Positions 21,833 through 31,096 of a DNA stretch of 64,000 nucleotides are shown here, in pieces. Position 1 is the first letter of the stretch, and the number at the start of each line of letters is the position of its first letter. The translations under genes were made by a program, and so were the position numbers. The notes below the pieces were generated by a model, which saw nothing but the letters and a program-made list of their open reading frames with translations, was not told the origin of the DNA and made no database searches. Source of the DNA: Streptomyces sp. CoH27. Lineage in GTDB: Bacteria > Actinomycetota > Actinomycetes > Streptomycetales > Streptomycetaceae. The DNA lies in NCBI RefSeq assembly GCF_020181035.1, contig NZ_JAIQYY010000019.1, forward strand, positions 159,280 through 223,279, given 5' to 3'.

Positions 21833-24331
21833 TCACGTGCCGTCGGCGTCGGTGCTCTTCCGCACCGAGCAGTGCAGCGAGTCCTCCACCACGTCGGCGA
21901 CGATCGTCTGCCCGGGCTCGGCTTCACCGCTCAGCAGCAGGTCGGCGATGCGGTTGTCGAGTTCCGCCTGGATGGTGCGGCGCAGCGGACGGGCGCCGAA
22001 CTCCGGCTGGTGGCCATGCGCGATGAGCAGCTTCTTCGCGGACTCCGTGACGTCGAGCCGCATGCCCTGGGCGTGCACCCGGCGCTTGCTCCGGTCCAGC
22101 AGATGGTCCGCGATCCGGCTCAGGTCGTCCTCGGTCAGGCCGTGGAAGATGATGATGTCGTCGATGCGGTTGAGGAACTCCGGCAGGAACCTTCCCCGCA
22201 GGTCCTCCATCAACGCGTCCTTCAGTTCGGACACATCGCCCTTGTGGTCGAGGATGCGGTGCGCGCCGATGTTGGACGTCATGATGACCACACAGTGCCG
22301 GAAGTCGACGGTGCGGCCCTGCCCGTCGGTCAGCCGTCCGTCGTCCAGGATCTGCAGCAGGGTGTTGAACACATCCGGGTGGGCCTTCTCCACCTCGTCG
22401 AACAGCACCACACTGTACGGCCGGCGGCGCACCTTCTCGGTCAGCTGGCCCGCCTCCTCGAAGCCGACGTATCCGGGAGGGGCGCCGACGAGCCGGGCGA
22501 CGGTGTGCTTCTCCTGGAACTCGCTCATGTCGAAGCGGATCATCCGGTCCTCGTCGCCGAACAGCAACGCCGCGAGGGACTTGGCGAGTTCGGTCTTGCC
22601 GACACCGGTGGGGCCGAGGAAGAGGAACGATCCCACGGGCCGGTCCGGGTCGCCCATGCCCGCGCGATTGCGGCGCACGGCCTGCGAGACGGCGGTGACC
22701 GCCTCGTCCTGGCCGACGATCCGGGCGTGCAACTCCTCCTCCAGCCTGAGCAGTCTCTCCTTCTCGCCTGCGGTGAGCTGGGCGACCGGAATGCCCGTGC
22801 GGCGGGAGACGACGTCCGCGATGTCGGCGGCCGTGACGGACACCACGCCCTCGCGGCGCTCCTCGATCCCGGCGAGTTCGGCCTCCACCTCGGAGAGCTT
22901 CCGCTTCAGCTCGGAGGCCCGCTCGAAGTCCTCGGCGGAGACGGCCTGTTCGAGTTCCCGGCGCAGCTTGGCGATCCGGTCCTCGCAGCTGACGACCTCG
23001 GTGGACCGGCTCACACTCCGCAGCCGTACCCGGGCGCCGGCCTGGTCCATGACGTCGATGGCCTTGTCGGGCAGGAAGCGGTCGGTGACGTAGCGGTCGG
23101 ACAGCTCGGCGGCCGCGGCCAACGCCCCGTCGTCGAAGCGGACTTGATGGTGAGCCTCGTAGGAGTCGCGGAGTCCTTCGAGGATCTGGACGGTCTCCTC
23201 GACCGTGGGCTCGGGGACCATCACGGGCTGGAACCGGCGCTCCAACGCCGCGTCCTTCTCGACGTACTTGCGGTACTCGTCGATGGTGGTGGCGCCCACC
23301 ACACGGAGTTCGCCGCGCGCGAGCGCGGGCTTGAGCATGTTGCCCGCGTCCATGGAGCCCTCGCCGGTGGCGCCGGCGCCGACGACCGTGTGGAGTTCGT
23401 CGATGAACAGAATGATCCGGCCCTTGGCGGCCTGGACGTCCCCGATGACCTTCTTCAGCCGTTCCTCGAACTGGCCGCGGTACTGCGCGCCCGCCACCAT
23501 GCCCGACAGGTCGAGGGCGACGACCCGCCTGTCCTTCAGGGTGTCCGGGACCTCGCCCGCCACGATGCGCTGTGCGAGCCCCTCGACGATGGCGGTCTTG
23601 CCGACGCCGGGTTCACCGATGAGGACGGGGTTGTTCTTGGAGCGCCGGGAGAGGATCTCGACGGTCTGCTCGATCTCCTCGGCGCGCCCCACCACCGGGT
23701 CGAGCCTGCCCGCCCTGGCCTCTTCCGTCAGGTCCCGGCCGAACTCGTCCAGCGTCGTGGCCGGCTGCGGGCGCTCGGCGGGAGCTGCGTCGGCCCGGGC
23801 GGCCTGTTCGGCCAGGCCCGCCAGCTTCCCTGGGTCCGTGCCCTCGGCCCGCAGCAGCCTGGCGGCACCGGCGTCGCTGTCGCTCAGCAGGGCGCCGAGG
23901 ATGTGCTCCGGGCCGATGTACGACACGCCGGCCGCCTGGGACTGGGCATAGGCGGCGCCGAGCGTGCGTTTGGCCGCCGGGGTCAGGCCCGGCTGCGATG
24001 ACGGCTCCCCGGACTCGCGCGGCAGGATCTTGGCGATCTCGGCCGCGAGGGTGTCGGGGTCGACGCCCGCCTGGGAGAGCAGCCGCCGGGACGGGTCGAC
24101 CTGGGTGGCCGCCCAGAGCAGATGTTCCGTGTCCAGGTCGGTCGTCCCGTCCTCGACGGCCCGCTGCGCGGCGAGGTTGAGCAGTTCCTGCGACGACTCC
24201 GTCAGCAGCCGTCCGATCGGCACGCGCTGTACTGCGGGAGGCGAGGACGCCGGTGACATCCCGAAGAACCGGTTGAACATCTCGCTGAACGGATCCGACG
24301 AACCGAAGGGTGCACCGAACGACATCGACAT
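21833..24331 (-). CDS. ClpC/ClpB-like AAA+ ATPase
   Basis: The 832-aa protein has two AAA+ modules: Walker A GEPGVGKTA (about residue 230) with ILFIDELHTVVGAG, and GPTGVGKTEL (about residue 570) with VVLFDEVEKAHPDV. It also has a Clp_N double repeat (about 40-190). Between the modules lies a short middle domain with a UVR motif (EDFERASELKRKLSEVEAEL), the ClpC pattern, not the long ClpB propeller. Residues 1-38 are an unusual Ser/Gly/Phe-rich extension (MSMSFGAPFGSSDPFSEMFN). It probably unfolds proteins for ClpP or as a chaperone in the cytosol. The ATG at 24331 has GGAG upstream. No HAIR-like inverted repeat was found; direct GTACTCG repeats occur at 24402-24408 and 24414-24420. Confidence 0.9.
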   Translation of the reverse strand: MSMSFGAPFGSSDPFSEMFNRFFGMSPASSPPAVQRVPIGRLLTESSQELLNLAAQRAVEDGTTDLDTEHLLWAATQVDPSRRLLSQAGVDPDTLAAEIAKILPRESGEPSSQPGLTPAAKRTLGAAYAQSQAAGVSYIGPEHILGALLSDSDAGAARLLRAEGTDPGKLAGLAEQAARADAAPAERPQPATTLDEFGRDLTEEARAGRLDPVVGRAEEIEQTVEILSRRSKNNPVLIGEPGVGKTAIVEGLAQRIVAGEVPDTLKDRRVVALDLSGMVAGAQYRGQFEERLKKVIGDVQAAKGRIILFIDELHTVVGAGATGEGSMDAGNMLKPALARGELRVVGATTIDEYRKYVEKDAALERRFQPVMVPEPTVEETVQILEGLRDSYEAHHQVRFDDGALAAAAELSDRYVTDRFLPDKAIDVMDQAGARVRLRSVSRSTEVVSCEDRIAKLRRELEQAVSAEDFERASELKRKLSEVEAELAGIEERREGVVSVTAADIADVVSRRTGIPVAQLTAGEKERLLRLEEELHARIVGQDEAVTAVSQAVRRNRAGMGDPDRPVGSFLFLGPTGVGKTELAKSLAALLFGDEDRMIRFDMSEFQEKHTVARLVGAPPGYVGFEEAGQLTEKVRRRPYSVVLFDEVEKAHPDVFNTLLQILDDGRLTDGQGRTVDFRHCVVIMTSNIGAHRILDHKGDVSELKDALMEDLRGRFLPEFLNRIDDIIIFHGLTEDDLSRIADHLLDRSKRRVHAQGMRLDVTESAKKLLIAHGHQPEFGARPLRRTIQAELDNRIADLLLSGEAEPGQTIVADVVEDSLHCSVRKSTDADGT

Positions 24332-24514
24332 GACAGCTCCTGGGCGCGGAGAACCATTGATCCGCGGGGGTCCGTAACGCAGGGGGCGGTGACCTGGGGC
24401 AGTACTCGAACCGGTACTCGCTCCGGAGTCAGTAATCACTGAACCCCGCCGCGCACGGCACCGCAAACGGAGGGGCGCTTGGCATTCCGGGGTGCCGTCG
24501 GGTACACCCGTGGC

Positions 24515-25432
24515 GTGCTCTTTCGTCAGCTCGAATACCTCGTCGCGCTCTCCCGGGAGCGGCATTTCGCCCGTGCCGCCCAGGCCTGCTACGTCTCCCA
24601 GCCCGCCCTGTCGGAGGCGCTGCGCAAGCTGGAGGAGGAACTCGATGTGCCGCTGGTGCGGCGCGGCCGCAGGTACGAGGGGCTCACCCCGGAAGGGGAG
24701 CGCATCGTCGTGTGGGCGCAGCGGATCCTGGCCGACCGCGACGCCCTCAAGGACGAGGTCGACGCCCTGCGCAGCGGCCTGAGCGGCCGGATACGGATCG
24801 GTTCGGTGCCGACCGCGTCCGGCGCCGTAGCCCATCTGACCGGGCCGTTCTGTGCGGCGCACCCACTGGTCACGGTGGAGGTCATCGCGGACATGCAGTC
24901 GGTGGACATCCTGCGGCAGCTGCAGAACTTCGAGCTGGACGCGGGGGTGACCTATCTGCGCGCGGACGTGTCGGAGCAGTTCCACACGGTTCCGCTGTAC
25001 CAGGAGCGGTACGTCCTGCTGCTCCCGGCCGCCGACAGCCTGGCCCGGCGTACGACGGCCACGTGGGCGGAGGCGGCGCGGCTGCCGCTGTGTCTGCTGA
25101 CCCAGGCGATGCAGGGGCGCCGGGTGCTGGACGAGCTGTTCGCCGAGGGGGGGACGCAGGCCTCGCCCCGGTTGGAGACCGACTCCGTGGCGGCGCTGTT
25201 CGCCCATGTGAGGACGGGCCGGTGGGCGAGCATCGTGGCGCACGCCTGGCTGCATGTGTTCGGTGTGCCGCACGGCATGCGGGCGGTGCCGCTGGTGGAG
25301 CCCGCCGCCTCCGTACCGGTGGGCCTGGTGATCGCCGCCCGGGAGCCGGAGTCGGTCATGGCCCGGGCCCTGACGGACATCGCCCGCAGCACCGATGTGG
25401 CCACGGCCCTGGACCGTATCCCGGGGGACTAG
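24515..25432 (+). CDS. LysR-family regulator beside the formate dehydrogenase genes
   Basis: This 305-aa LysR protein starts at a GTG (24515). The N-terminal HTH reads LFRQLEYLVALSRERHFARA then ACYVSQPALSEALRKLEEEL, and the effector domain starts near residue 90 (GRIRIGSVPTASGAVAHLTG). The start is fixed by the LFRQLEYLV homology. It is divergent from the Clp ATPase gene and runs toward fdhD and fdhF, which lie on the opposite strand. That placement, and LysR-like palindromes before fdhF, suggest it controls formate or anaerobic metabolism. The co-inducer is unknown. Confidence 0.82.
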   Translation: MLFRQLEYLVALSRERHFARAAQACYVSQPALSEALRKLEEELDVPLVRRGRRYEGLTPEGERIVVWAQRILADRDALKDEVDALRSGLSGRIRIGSVPTASGAVAHLTGPFCAAHPLVTVEVIADMQSVDILRQLQNFELDAGVTYLRADVSEQFHTVPLYQERYVLLLPAADSLARRTTATWAEAARLPLCLLTQAMQGRRVLDELFAEGGTQASPRLETDSVAALFAHVRTGRWASIVAHAWLHVFGVPHGMRAVPLVEPAASVPVGLVIAAREPESVMARALTDIARSTDVATALDRIPGD

Positions 25433-25459
25433 CCAGGCGGCGGCCTGCGCGGGGAACGG

Positions 25460-26296
25460 TCAGCCCACCGGCTGGGCCGCGAGGCGTTCGGCGCCGGTGT
25501 AGACGTTCATCGACGTGCCGCGCAGGAAGCCGACCAGGGTCAGCCCGCTCTCGGCGGCCAGGTCCACGGCCAGCGAGGAGGGCGCCGAGACGGCCGCGAG
25601 CAGCGGGATCCCGGCCAGTACGGCCTTCTGCACCAGCTCGAACGAGGCACGCCCGCTGACCATCAGCACGGTTCCGCGCAGCGGCAGCAGCCCCGAGCGC
25701 AGGGCGTGTCCGACGACCTTGTCCACGGCGTTGTGCCGGCCCACGTCCTCGCGCAGACACAGCAGCTCGCCGTCGGCCGTGAACAGGCCGGCCGCGTGCA
25801 GTCCGCCGGTGCTGTCGAACACCCGCTGGGCCGCCCGCAGCCGCTCGGGCAGCGCGGCGAGCAGCTCCGGGCCCACGCTCAGCGGGTCCTCGGCCACCGA
25901 CCATCTCCGCACCATGCGCACCGCGTCCAGGCCGGCCTTGCCGCACAGGCCGCACGAGGAGGTGGTGTAGAAGTTCCGCTCCAGCGACGCGGTGGGCAGG
26001 GCCACCCCGGGGGCGAGGCCCACGTCGACCACGTTGTAGGTGTTGCCGCCGTCGGCCGTGGCGCCCGCACAGTAGCGGATCCCGGTCACGTCGCCGGCGG
26101 CGTGGACGACGCCCTCGCCGACCAGGAACCCGGTCGCGAGGTCGAAGTCGTCGCCCGGGGTGCGCATGGTCACGGTGAGCGGGCGGCCGCCGACGCGGAT
26201 CTCCATCGGTTCCTCGGCGGCCAGGGTGTCCGGCCGGTGCGCGGCCGCTCCGTCGCGGATGCGCAGCACCCGCCGTCGTACGGTCACTCGCCCCAT
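25460..26296 (-). CDS. fdhD: Sulfurtransferase FdhD
   Basis: This 278-aa FdhD homologue passes sulfur from a cysteine desulfurase to the molybdenum cofactor of formate dehydrogenase, activating it. Conserved features are EEPMEIRVGGRPLTVTMRTP (about residue 30), FLVGEGV, the sulfur-carrying loop SSCGLCGKAGLD (two Cys, about 128-133), LREDVGRHNAVDKV, and VSGRASFELVQKA. The start ATG (26296) overlaps the end of the upstream oxidoreductase gene by 13 bp, so the two are translationally coupled. This supports the molybdenum-enzyme assignment of that neighbour. Confidence 0.92.
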   Translation of the reverse strand: MGRVTVRRRVLRIRDGAAAHRPDTLAAEEPMEIRVGGRPLTVTMRTPGDDFDLATGFLVGEGVVHAAGDVTGIRYCAGATADGGNTYNVVDVGLAPGVALPTASLERNFYTTSSCGLCGKAGLDAVRMVRRWSVAEDPLSVGPELLAALPERLRAAQRVFDSTGGLHAAGLFTADGELLCLREDVGRHNAVDKVVGHALRSGLLPLRGTVLMVSGRASFELVQKAVLAGIPLLAAVSAPSSLAVDLAAESGLTLVGFLRGTSMNVYTGAERLAAQPVG

Positions 26297-28587
26297 GACG
26301 CCGCTCCGCTCGCGGGCTCCAGCCGGATCAGCACCCCTTTGGACGTGGGTGTGTTGCTGATGTCCGCGACGCTGTCGAGCGGTACCAGGACGTTGGTCTC
26401 GGGGTAGTAGGAGGCGGCCGAGCCACGGCTGGCGGGGTAGGCGACGACACGGAAGCCCTCCGCCCGGCGCTCGCGTCCGTCGTGCCACACCGCGACCAGG
26501 TCCACCAGGTCGCGGTCGGCGAACCCGAGTGCCTTCAGGTCGTCGGGGTTGACGAGCACGACCCGGCGGGCGTTGTGGATGCCGCGGTAGCGGTCGTTCA
26601 TCGCGTACGGGACGGTGTTCCACTGGTCGTGGGAGCGCAGCGTCTGGAGCAGCAGATGTCCCTCGGGGATGTCGGGCATCGTGAAGTCGTTGCGGGTGAA
26701 GACGGCCTTGCCGCTCGGGGTGCGGAAGACGTACTCGTTGACCGGGTTGGGCAGCCGGAAGCCGCCGGGCCGGGCCACGCGGGCGTTGAAGTCCTGGAAG
26801 CCGGGGACGACGCGGGAGATGCGGTCGCGGACGGTGCCGTAGTCCGCCTCGAAGTCCGCCCAGGGGATGTCCGGGGTGTCGCCGAGGGTCCTGCGGGCCA
26901 GCCGGCTGATGATCGCGACCTCGCTGAGCAGGTGCGGGGAGGCGGGGTCCAGCTTGCCGCGGGAGGCGTGGACCTCGCTCATGGAGTCCTCGACGGTGAC
27001 GAACTGCTCGCCGGCCGCCTGGACGTCCCGGTCGCTGCGGCCGAGGGTGGGCAGGATGAGGGCGGTGTCGCCGCAGACCGTGTGGGAGCGGTTGAGCTTG
27101 GTGGAGATGTGCGCGGTGAGCCGGCAGCGCCGCATCGCCTCCTCGGTGACGAGGCTGTCCGGGGTGGCGCGGACGAAGTTGCCGGCGACGCCGAGGAACA
27201 CCTTGGCGGTGCCGTCGCGCATGGCCCGGATGCTGTCGACCGAGTCCAGGCCGTGCTTCGTCGGCGGGGTGAAGCCGAACTCGCGCTCCAGGGCGTCGAG
27301 GAACGACTGGGGCATCCGCTCCCAGATGCCCATGGTGCGGTCGCCCTGGACGTTGCTGTGCCCGCGCACCGGGCACACGCCCGCGCCCGGCCGGCCGACG
27401 TTGCCGCGCAGCAGAAGGAAGTTGACGACCTCGCGGATGGTGGGGACGCCGTGCTTGTGCTGGGTGAGTCCCATGGCCCAGCAGACGATGATCTTTCCGC
27501 TGCGCAGCACCTGCTCGTGGACGGCCTCGATCTGCTCGCGGGTCAGCCCGGTCGCGGCGAGGACGTCCTCCCAGGCGGTCTGCCGGGCGTGGTCGGCGAA
27601 GTCGGCGAAGCCGGTGGTGTGGGCGCTGATGAACGCATGGTCGAGGACGGTGCCCGGGCGCTTGTCCTCGGCCTCCAGCAGCAGCCGGTTGAGGGCCTGG
27701 AACAGAGCGAGGTCGCCGCCGGGGCGGATCTGCAGGAACTGGTCGGCGATCGCGGTGCCCCGGCCGATCACCCCGCGCGCCTTCTGGGGGTGCTTGAAGC
27801 GCAGGAGCCCGGCCTCGGGCAGCGGGTTGACCGCGATGACCTTGCCGCCGCCCCGCTTGGTCTCCTCCAGCGCGGACAGCATGCGCGGATGGTTGGTGCC
27901 CGGGTTCTGGCCGACGACGAAGACCAGGTCGGCGGTGTGGATGTCGTCCAGCGAGACGCTGCCCTTGCCGATGCCGAGTGTCTCCATCAGCGCCGAACCA
28001 CTCGACTCGTGGCACATGTTGGAGCAGTCCGGCAGGTTGTTGGTGCCGTAGGCGCGGGCGAAGAGCTGGAGCAGGAACGCGGCCTCGTTGCCCACCCGGC
28101 CGGAGGTGTAGAAGAGGGCCTCGTCCGGGGAGTCCAGCCGGCGCAGTTCCCCGGCGAGCACCTCCAGCGCCTCGTCCCAGCCGATGGGTTCGTAGTGCTC
28201 GGCGCCGGGCCGCTTGATCATGGGCTCGGTGAGCCGGCCCTGCTGGTTGAGCCAGTAGTCCGACTTGGCACCCAGTTCGGCGATCGAGTGCTCGCGGAAG
28301 AAGTCGGTGGTGACGCGGCGCGTGGTGGCCTCGTCGTTGATGTGCTTGGCACCGTTCTCGCAGTACTCGTTGAGGTGCCGCTTGCCGGCCGCGGGCTCGG
28401 GCCAGGCGCAGCCCGGGCAGTCGATTCCCTTGGCCTGGTTGATGTTCAGCAGGGTCAGCGCGGTGCGGCGTACCGAGGTCTGTTCCAGGGAGTACGCCAG
28501 CGCGTGGGTGACCGCCGGAACGCCGGTGGCCCAGCGCTTGGGCGAGGTGACCGACAGGTCGTCTACGGGGTCCTCGATGCCGCTCAT
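26284..28587 (-). CDS. FdhF/YdeP-family molybdopterin oxidoreductase
   Basis: The 767-aa protein belongs to the FdhF/YdeP branch of the DMSO-reductase superfamily. It shows GIDCPGCAWPEPAAGKRHLN (about residue 55, the CxxC pair), the phrases YTSGRVGNEAAFLLQLFARA, PDCSNMCHESSGSALMETLG and FVVGQNPGTNHPRML (pterin-binding regions), and NVGRPGAGVCPVRGHSNVQG. This branch lacks the complete four-Cys N-terminal cluster ligand set of classical formate dehydrogenase. It is cytosolic, with no Tat signal. Coupling to fdhD and proximity to a MoeA-like gene support a formate-related role, but the substrate is not proven. Expression probably starts in the palindrome-rich region 28619-28707. Confidence 0.88.
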   Translation of the reverse strand: MSGIEDPVDDLSVTSPKRWATGVPAVTHALAYSLEQTSVRRTALTLLNINQAKGIDCPGCAWPEPAAGKRHLNEYCENGAKHINDEATTRRVTTDFFREHSIAELGAKSDYWLNQQGRLTEPMIKRPGAEHYEPIGWDEALEVLAGELRRLDSPDEALFYTSGRVGNEAAFLLQLFARAYGTNNLPDCSNMCHESSGSALMETLGIGKGSVSLDDIHTADLVFVVGQNPGTNHPRMLSALEETKRGGGKVIAVNPLPEAGLLRFKHPQKARGVIGRGTAIADQFLQIRPGGDLALFQALNRLLLEAEDKRPGTVLDHAFISAHTTGFADFADHARQTAWEDVLAATGLTREQIEAVHEQVLRSGKIIVCWAMGLTQHKHGVPTIREVVNFLLLRGNVGRPGAGVCPVRGHSNVQGDRTMGIWERMPQSFLDALEREFGFTPPTKHGLDSVDSIRAMRDGTAKVFLGVAGNFVRATPDSLVTEEAMRRCRLTAHISTKLNRSHTVCGDTALILPTLGRSDRDVQAAGEQFVTVEDSMSEVHASRGKLDPASPHLLSEVAIISRLARRTLGDTPDIPWADFEADYGTVRDRISRVVPGFQDFNARVARPGGFRLPNPVNEYVFRTPSGKAVFTRNDFTMPDIPEGHLLLQTLRSHDQWNTVPYAMNDRYRGIHNARRVVLVNPDDLKALGFADRDLVDLVAVWHDGRERRAEGFRVVAYPASRGSAASYYPETNVLVPLDSVADISNTPTSKGVLIRLEPASGAASWGE

Positions 28588-28618
28588 GGTCCGGCAGCAT
28601 CCGCCCCGTCACGCAGGG

Positions 28619-28707
28619 AAGTCAAAGAGGCGTTTTCAATGAGCTGATAAGCGGCGGTTATCACATAGGCGGCCCCTATCGGCCGACAAAAAGTCCCTCT
28701 TTGACTT
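28619..28707. promoter_or_regulatory. Nested palindromes in the divergent fdhF / moeA-like promoter
   Basis: Three inverted repeats occur. The outer arms are AAGTCAAAGAGG (28619-28630) and CCTCTTTGACTT (28696-28707), 12 bp and perfect. Inside them lie TGATAA-N7-TTATCA (28645-28663), with the T-N11-A geometry of LysR sites, and ATAGG-N5-CCTAT (28665-28679). The stretch is A/T-rich compared with its surroundings. It probably carries the promoters for both genes and binds the LysR protein or an oxygen/formate regulator. Confidence 0.6.
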
Positions 28708-28727
28708 CGCCGGACACCCGGTCGACG

Positions 28728-29999
28728 ATGATCCGCATGACGCCATCCCGGACGGACACGGCCGACGGCACGGCACCGCACGCCGCACACGCCCGGCCGG
28801 GCTCGCCGCGGGCCGTCCGGGACTGGGAGCGGGCCCGCTCGATCGCCCGGTCCTGCGCCGGGCAGCCGCTGCCCGCCGTCCCCCGCATCCTCGCCGACGC
28901 GCTCGGCCACGCGCTCGCCGAACCACTCGTGGCACTCACCGATCTGCCGTCCTTCGACACCGCCGCGATGGACGGCTGGGCCGTGGCCGGACCGGGGCCG
29001 TGGCGGCTGAGCGGCGCCGGAGTCCTCGCCGGTGAGGAGCCCGGTCCGCTCGGCCCGGACACCGCCGTCCCCATCGCCACCGGCGCCCCGGTACCGCCGG
29101 GCGCCACCGCCGTACTGCGCAGCGAGCACGGCGCGACGGACCCCGGGCAGGATCTGCTGTACGACCGCTCCCCCGGGCCGGTGTGCGCGGGGCGGGACAT
29201 CCGGCCGCGCGGCCAGGAGTGCCGCTCCGGCGAGCCGCTGCTGCCCGCCGGCAGCACGGTGACCGAACGCGTCCTGGGCCTTGCGGCGGCGGCCGGGTAC
29301 GACCGGCTGACCGTCCATCGCCGCCCGAGCGTGGAACTGCTCGTCCTCGGCGACGAGTTGCTGGAGCGTGGTGTGCCGCGCGGCGGACGGGTCCGGGACG
29401 CGCTCGGCCCGCTGCTGCCGCCGTGGCTGCACGGCCTCGGCGCCGAGATGATCGGCCGGCGCCGGATCGCGGACGACCTCGGCCCGCTCCGCGAGGCCGT
29501 GCGCCGCTCTCCCGCCGACGTCGTGATCACGACCGGCAGCACCGCCGCGGGACCGGTGGACTTCCTGCACGACACGCTCCGGTCGGTGGGCGCCCGGCTG
29601 CTGGTCGACTCCGTGGCGGTACGGCCGGGCCATCCGATGCTGCTCGCCGAGTTGCCGGCCACCGCCGACGGCCGGGCGCGCAGGCTGGTCGGACTGCCCG
29701 GCAATCCCCTGGCCGCGGTGGCCGGCCTGGTCACCCTCGCCGAGCCGCTGCTGCGGCACCTCGGCGGCCACCGCGACCCCGGTCCGGTCCGGCTGACGGC
29801 CTCCGCCGCTCTGCCGGGACACCCGTGCGACACGCGGCTGCTGCCGGTCTTCACGGCCGGGCAGGAGGTGACCCCGCTGCCGTTCGACGGCCCGGCGATG
29901 CTGCGCGGCCTGGCCCTGGCGGACGCCCTCGCGGTGGTGCCACCGGGCGGTGTGACGGCCGGAGCCACGGTGGAGGTACTGGAGCTGCCCGGCCGGTGA
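28728..29999 (+). CDS. MoeA-like molybdopterin molybdenumtransferase family protein
   Basis: The 423-aa protein resembles MoeA, which inserts molybdate into adenylylated molybdopterin. It has the family motif DTAAMDGWAVAG (about residue 82), GEEPGPLGPDTAVPIATGAP, GRDIRPRGQECRSGEPLLPA, the MoaB-like core VVITTGSTAAGPVDFLHDTL, and PGHPMLLAELP with VGLPGNPLAA. It appears shorter and more diverged than housekeeping MoeA, suggesting a copy dedicated to the nearby oxidoreductase. In-frame ATG codons occur at 28728 and 28737, neither with a good ribosome site. It is divergent from fdhF and shares its palindromic promoter. Confidence 0.82.
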   Translation: MIRMTPSRTDTADGTAPHAAHARPGSPRAVRDWERARSIARSCAGQPLPAVPRILADALGHALAEPLVALTDLPSFDTAAMDGWAVAGPGPWRLSGAGVLAGEEPGPLGPDTAVPIATGAPVPPGATAVLRSEHGATDPGQDLLYDRSPGPVCAGRDIRPRGQECRSGEPLLPAGSTVTERVLGLAAAAGYDRLTVHRRPSVELLVLGDELLERGVPRGGRVRDALGPLLPPWLHGLGAEMIGRRRIADDLGPLREAVRRSPADVVITTGSTAAGPVDFLHDTLRSVGARLLVDSVAVRPGHPMLLAELPATADGRARRLVGLPGNPLAAVAGLVTLAEPLLRHLGGHRDPGPVRLTASAALPGHPCDTRLLPVFTAGQEVTPLPFDGPAMLRGLALADALAVVPPGGVTAGATVEVLELPGR

Positions 30000-30244
30000 G
30001 ACCGCGGTCGTCGGACGGCACACGGCAGGCGCACGAGAGCGAACGGACTCGGGCGCCGGTGGCGGCACGCGGCGGCCCGTGCGTGCGGACCACGGGCTCT
30101 CCCCGTGCGGTGCACCGCCCTGCGCCCGGTCGACGGGACCCTGTTCCCCGCCGTGCGGGCGGGGCCGGCTGGGGGGCCGGCGCGAGCGGTGGCCGGCGCC
30201 ACCGTCGTACGGCGACCCGGGGCCGTCGGGGCTAGCGTGAGGGC

Positions 30245-30616
30245 ATGCGTCATGAGGTGACCGTTGCCGACACGGCGGACGCGGTGGGCAGCGGTGATGT
30301 GCCCGTGCTGGCCACGCCCCGGCTGATCGCCTGGCTGGAGGCGGCCACCGTGCGGGCCGCCTCTGCCTTCACCGGGGCCGGTCAGACCACCGTCGGTACC
30401 GAGGTGCGGGTCCGGCATGTGCGGGCCACGCGGGTGGGCGGCCGGGTGGAGGTGAGCGCGAGGCCCCTGCCCTCCACGACGGACCGGCGGCTGACCTTCC
30501 TGGTGCGGGCCGTCGACGGCGCGGGCCGGCTGGTCGCCACGGGCGAGATCGACCGGGCTGTCGTGGACCGGGACCGCTTCCTGGCGCAGGCGCCCGACCC
30601 GGCGGCCGATCGCTGA
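30245..30616 (+). CDS. Hotdog-fold thioesterase-like protein (FlK type)
   Basis: This compact 123-aa protein fits a single hotdog domain. It shows GSGDVPVLATPRLIAWLEAA (residues 16-35), the helix-entering segment in which FlK-type proteins carry catalytic residues, then TVGTEVRVRHVRATRVGGRV and a final strand GRLVATGEIDRAVVD. FlK itself cleaves fluoroacetyl-CoA; related members act on other short acyl-CoAs or simply bind them. A TAGCGT -10 box lies 6 nt before the ATG at 30245, so the mRNA is probably leaderless. It is a monocistronic unit, and convergent with the Nudix-like gene. Confidence 0.75.
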   Translation: MRHEVTVADTADAVGSGDVPVLATPRLIAWLEAATVRAASAFTGAGQTTVGTEVRVRHVRATRVGGRVEVSARPLPSTTDRRLTFLVRAVDGAGRLVATGEIDRAVVDRDRFLAQAPDPAADR

Positions 30617-30626
30617 CCGGCGCGTG

Positions 30627-30989
30627 TCACACCGGCGTGTGACCCTCGATGTAGGCGCGTACGACGGCTGGGAGATCGGCGTCCGTGGTCTCGGCGGGGA
30701 GAGCCCAGCGGAGTTGTTCCGGGGCGAGTCGGGCCCCGTCGGAGGGGGACTCGCTGAGCAGTTGGCAGATCACGGCCGTGGCCCCGTCGTCCGGGGCGAG
30801 GCTCTCGGTGCCGTCGACGAGGTAGCCGGTGAGTTCGTAGACGACCCGCGCCGCGGTGGCCTCGGCCGGCTCGGCCGGTCCGGGAGTTCCCGACGGCAGT
30901 CCCCAGCCGTCGCCCTGCTCCGCGAGCAGCAGCCGTCCGTCGTACAGGACGAGTGCCTGCACCACTCCCTCGGCGGGCTCCAGTGTCAT
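30627..30989 (-). CDS. Nudix-fold protein with degenerate catalytic motif
   Basis: The 120-aa protein shows the Nudix layout: VVQALVLYDGRLLLAEQGDG then GLPSGTPGPAEPAEATAARV and VYELTGYLVDG. Against the Nudix box G-x5-E-x7-REUxEExGU, the first Gly and Glu and the Arg are present. However, the paired acidic residues that bind Mg are reduced (RVVYELTGY instead of RExxEExG). Hydrolase activity may therefore be lost, and a binding or regulatory role is possible. I took the ATG at 30989. The gene lies downstream of the lipid-kinase gene on the same strand, 107 bp away, so it could be in that transcript. Confidence 0.65.
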   Translation of the reverse strand: MTLEPAEGVVQALVLYDGRLLLAEQGDGWGLPSGTPGPAEPAEATAARVVYELTGYLVDGTESLAPDDGATAVICQLLSESPSDGARLAPEQLRWALPAETTDADLPAVVRAYIEGHTPV

Positions 30990-31096
30990 GACGGACCAAC
31001 CCCTCCCCCGGCGCGTTCGGCCCGGTTCTCCTCCCCTACCCATGGCCGTGCGGTCATGCACCGGCCTGTGCCATTTCCCGATCGACGAGCTGAGGG

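Noticed and set aside
26482..28647. A 721-codon + strand frame opposite the FdhF/YdeP gene
   Set aside because: It is a shadow of the oxidoreductase gene, whose molybdopterin motifs and coupling to fdhD are clear.
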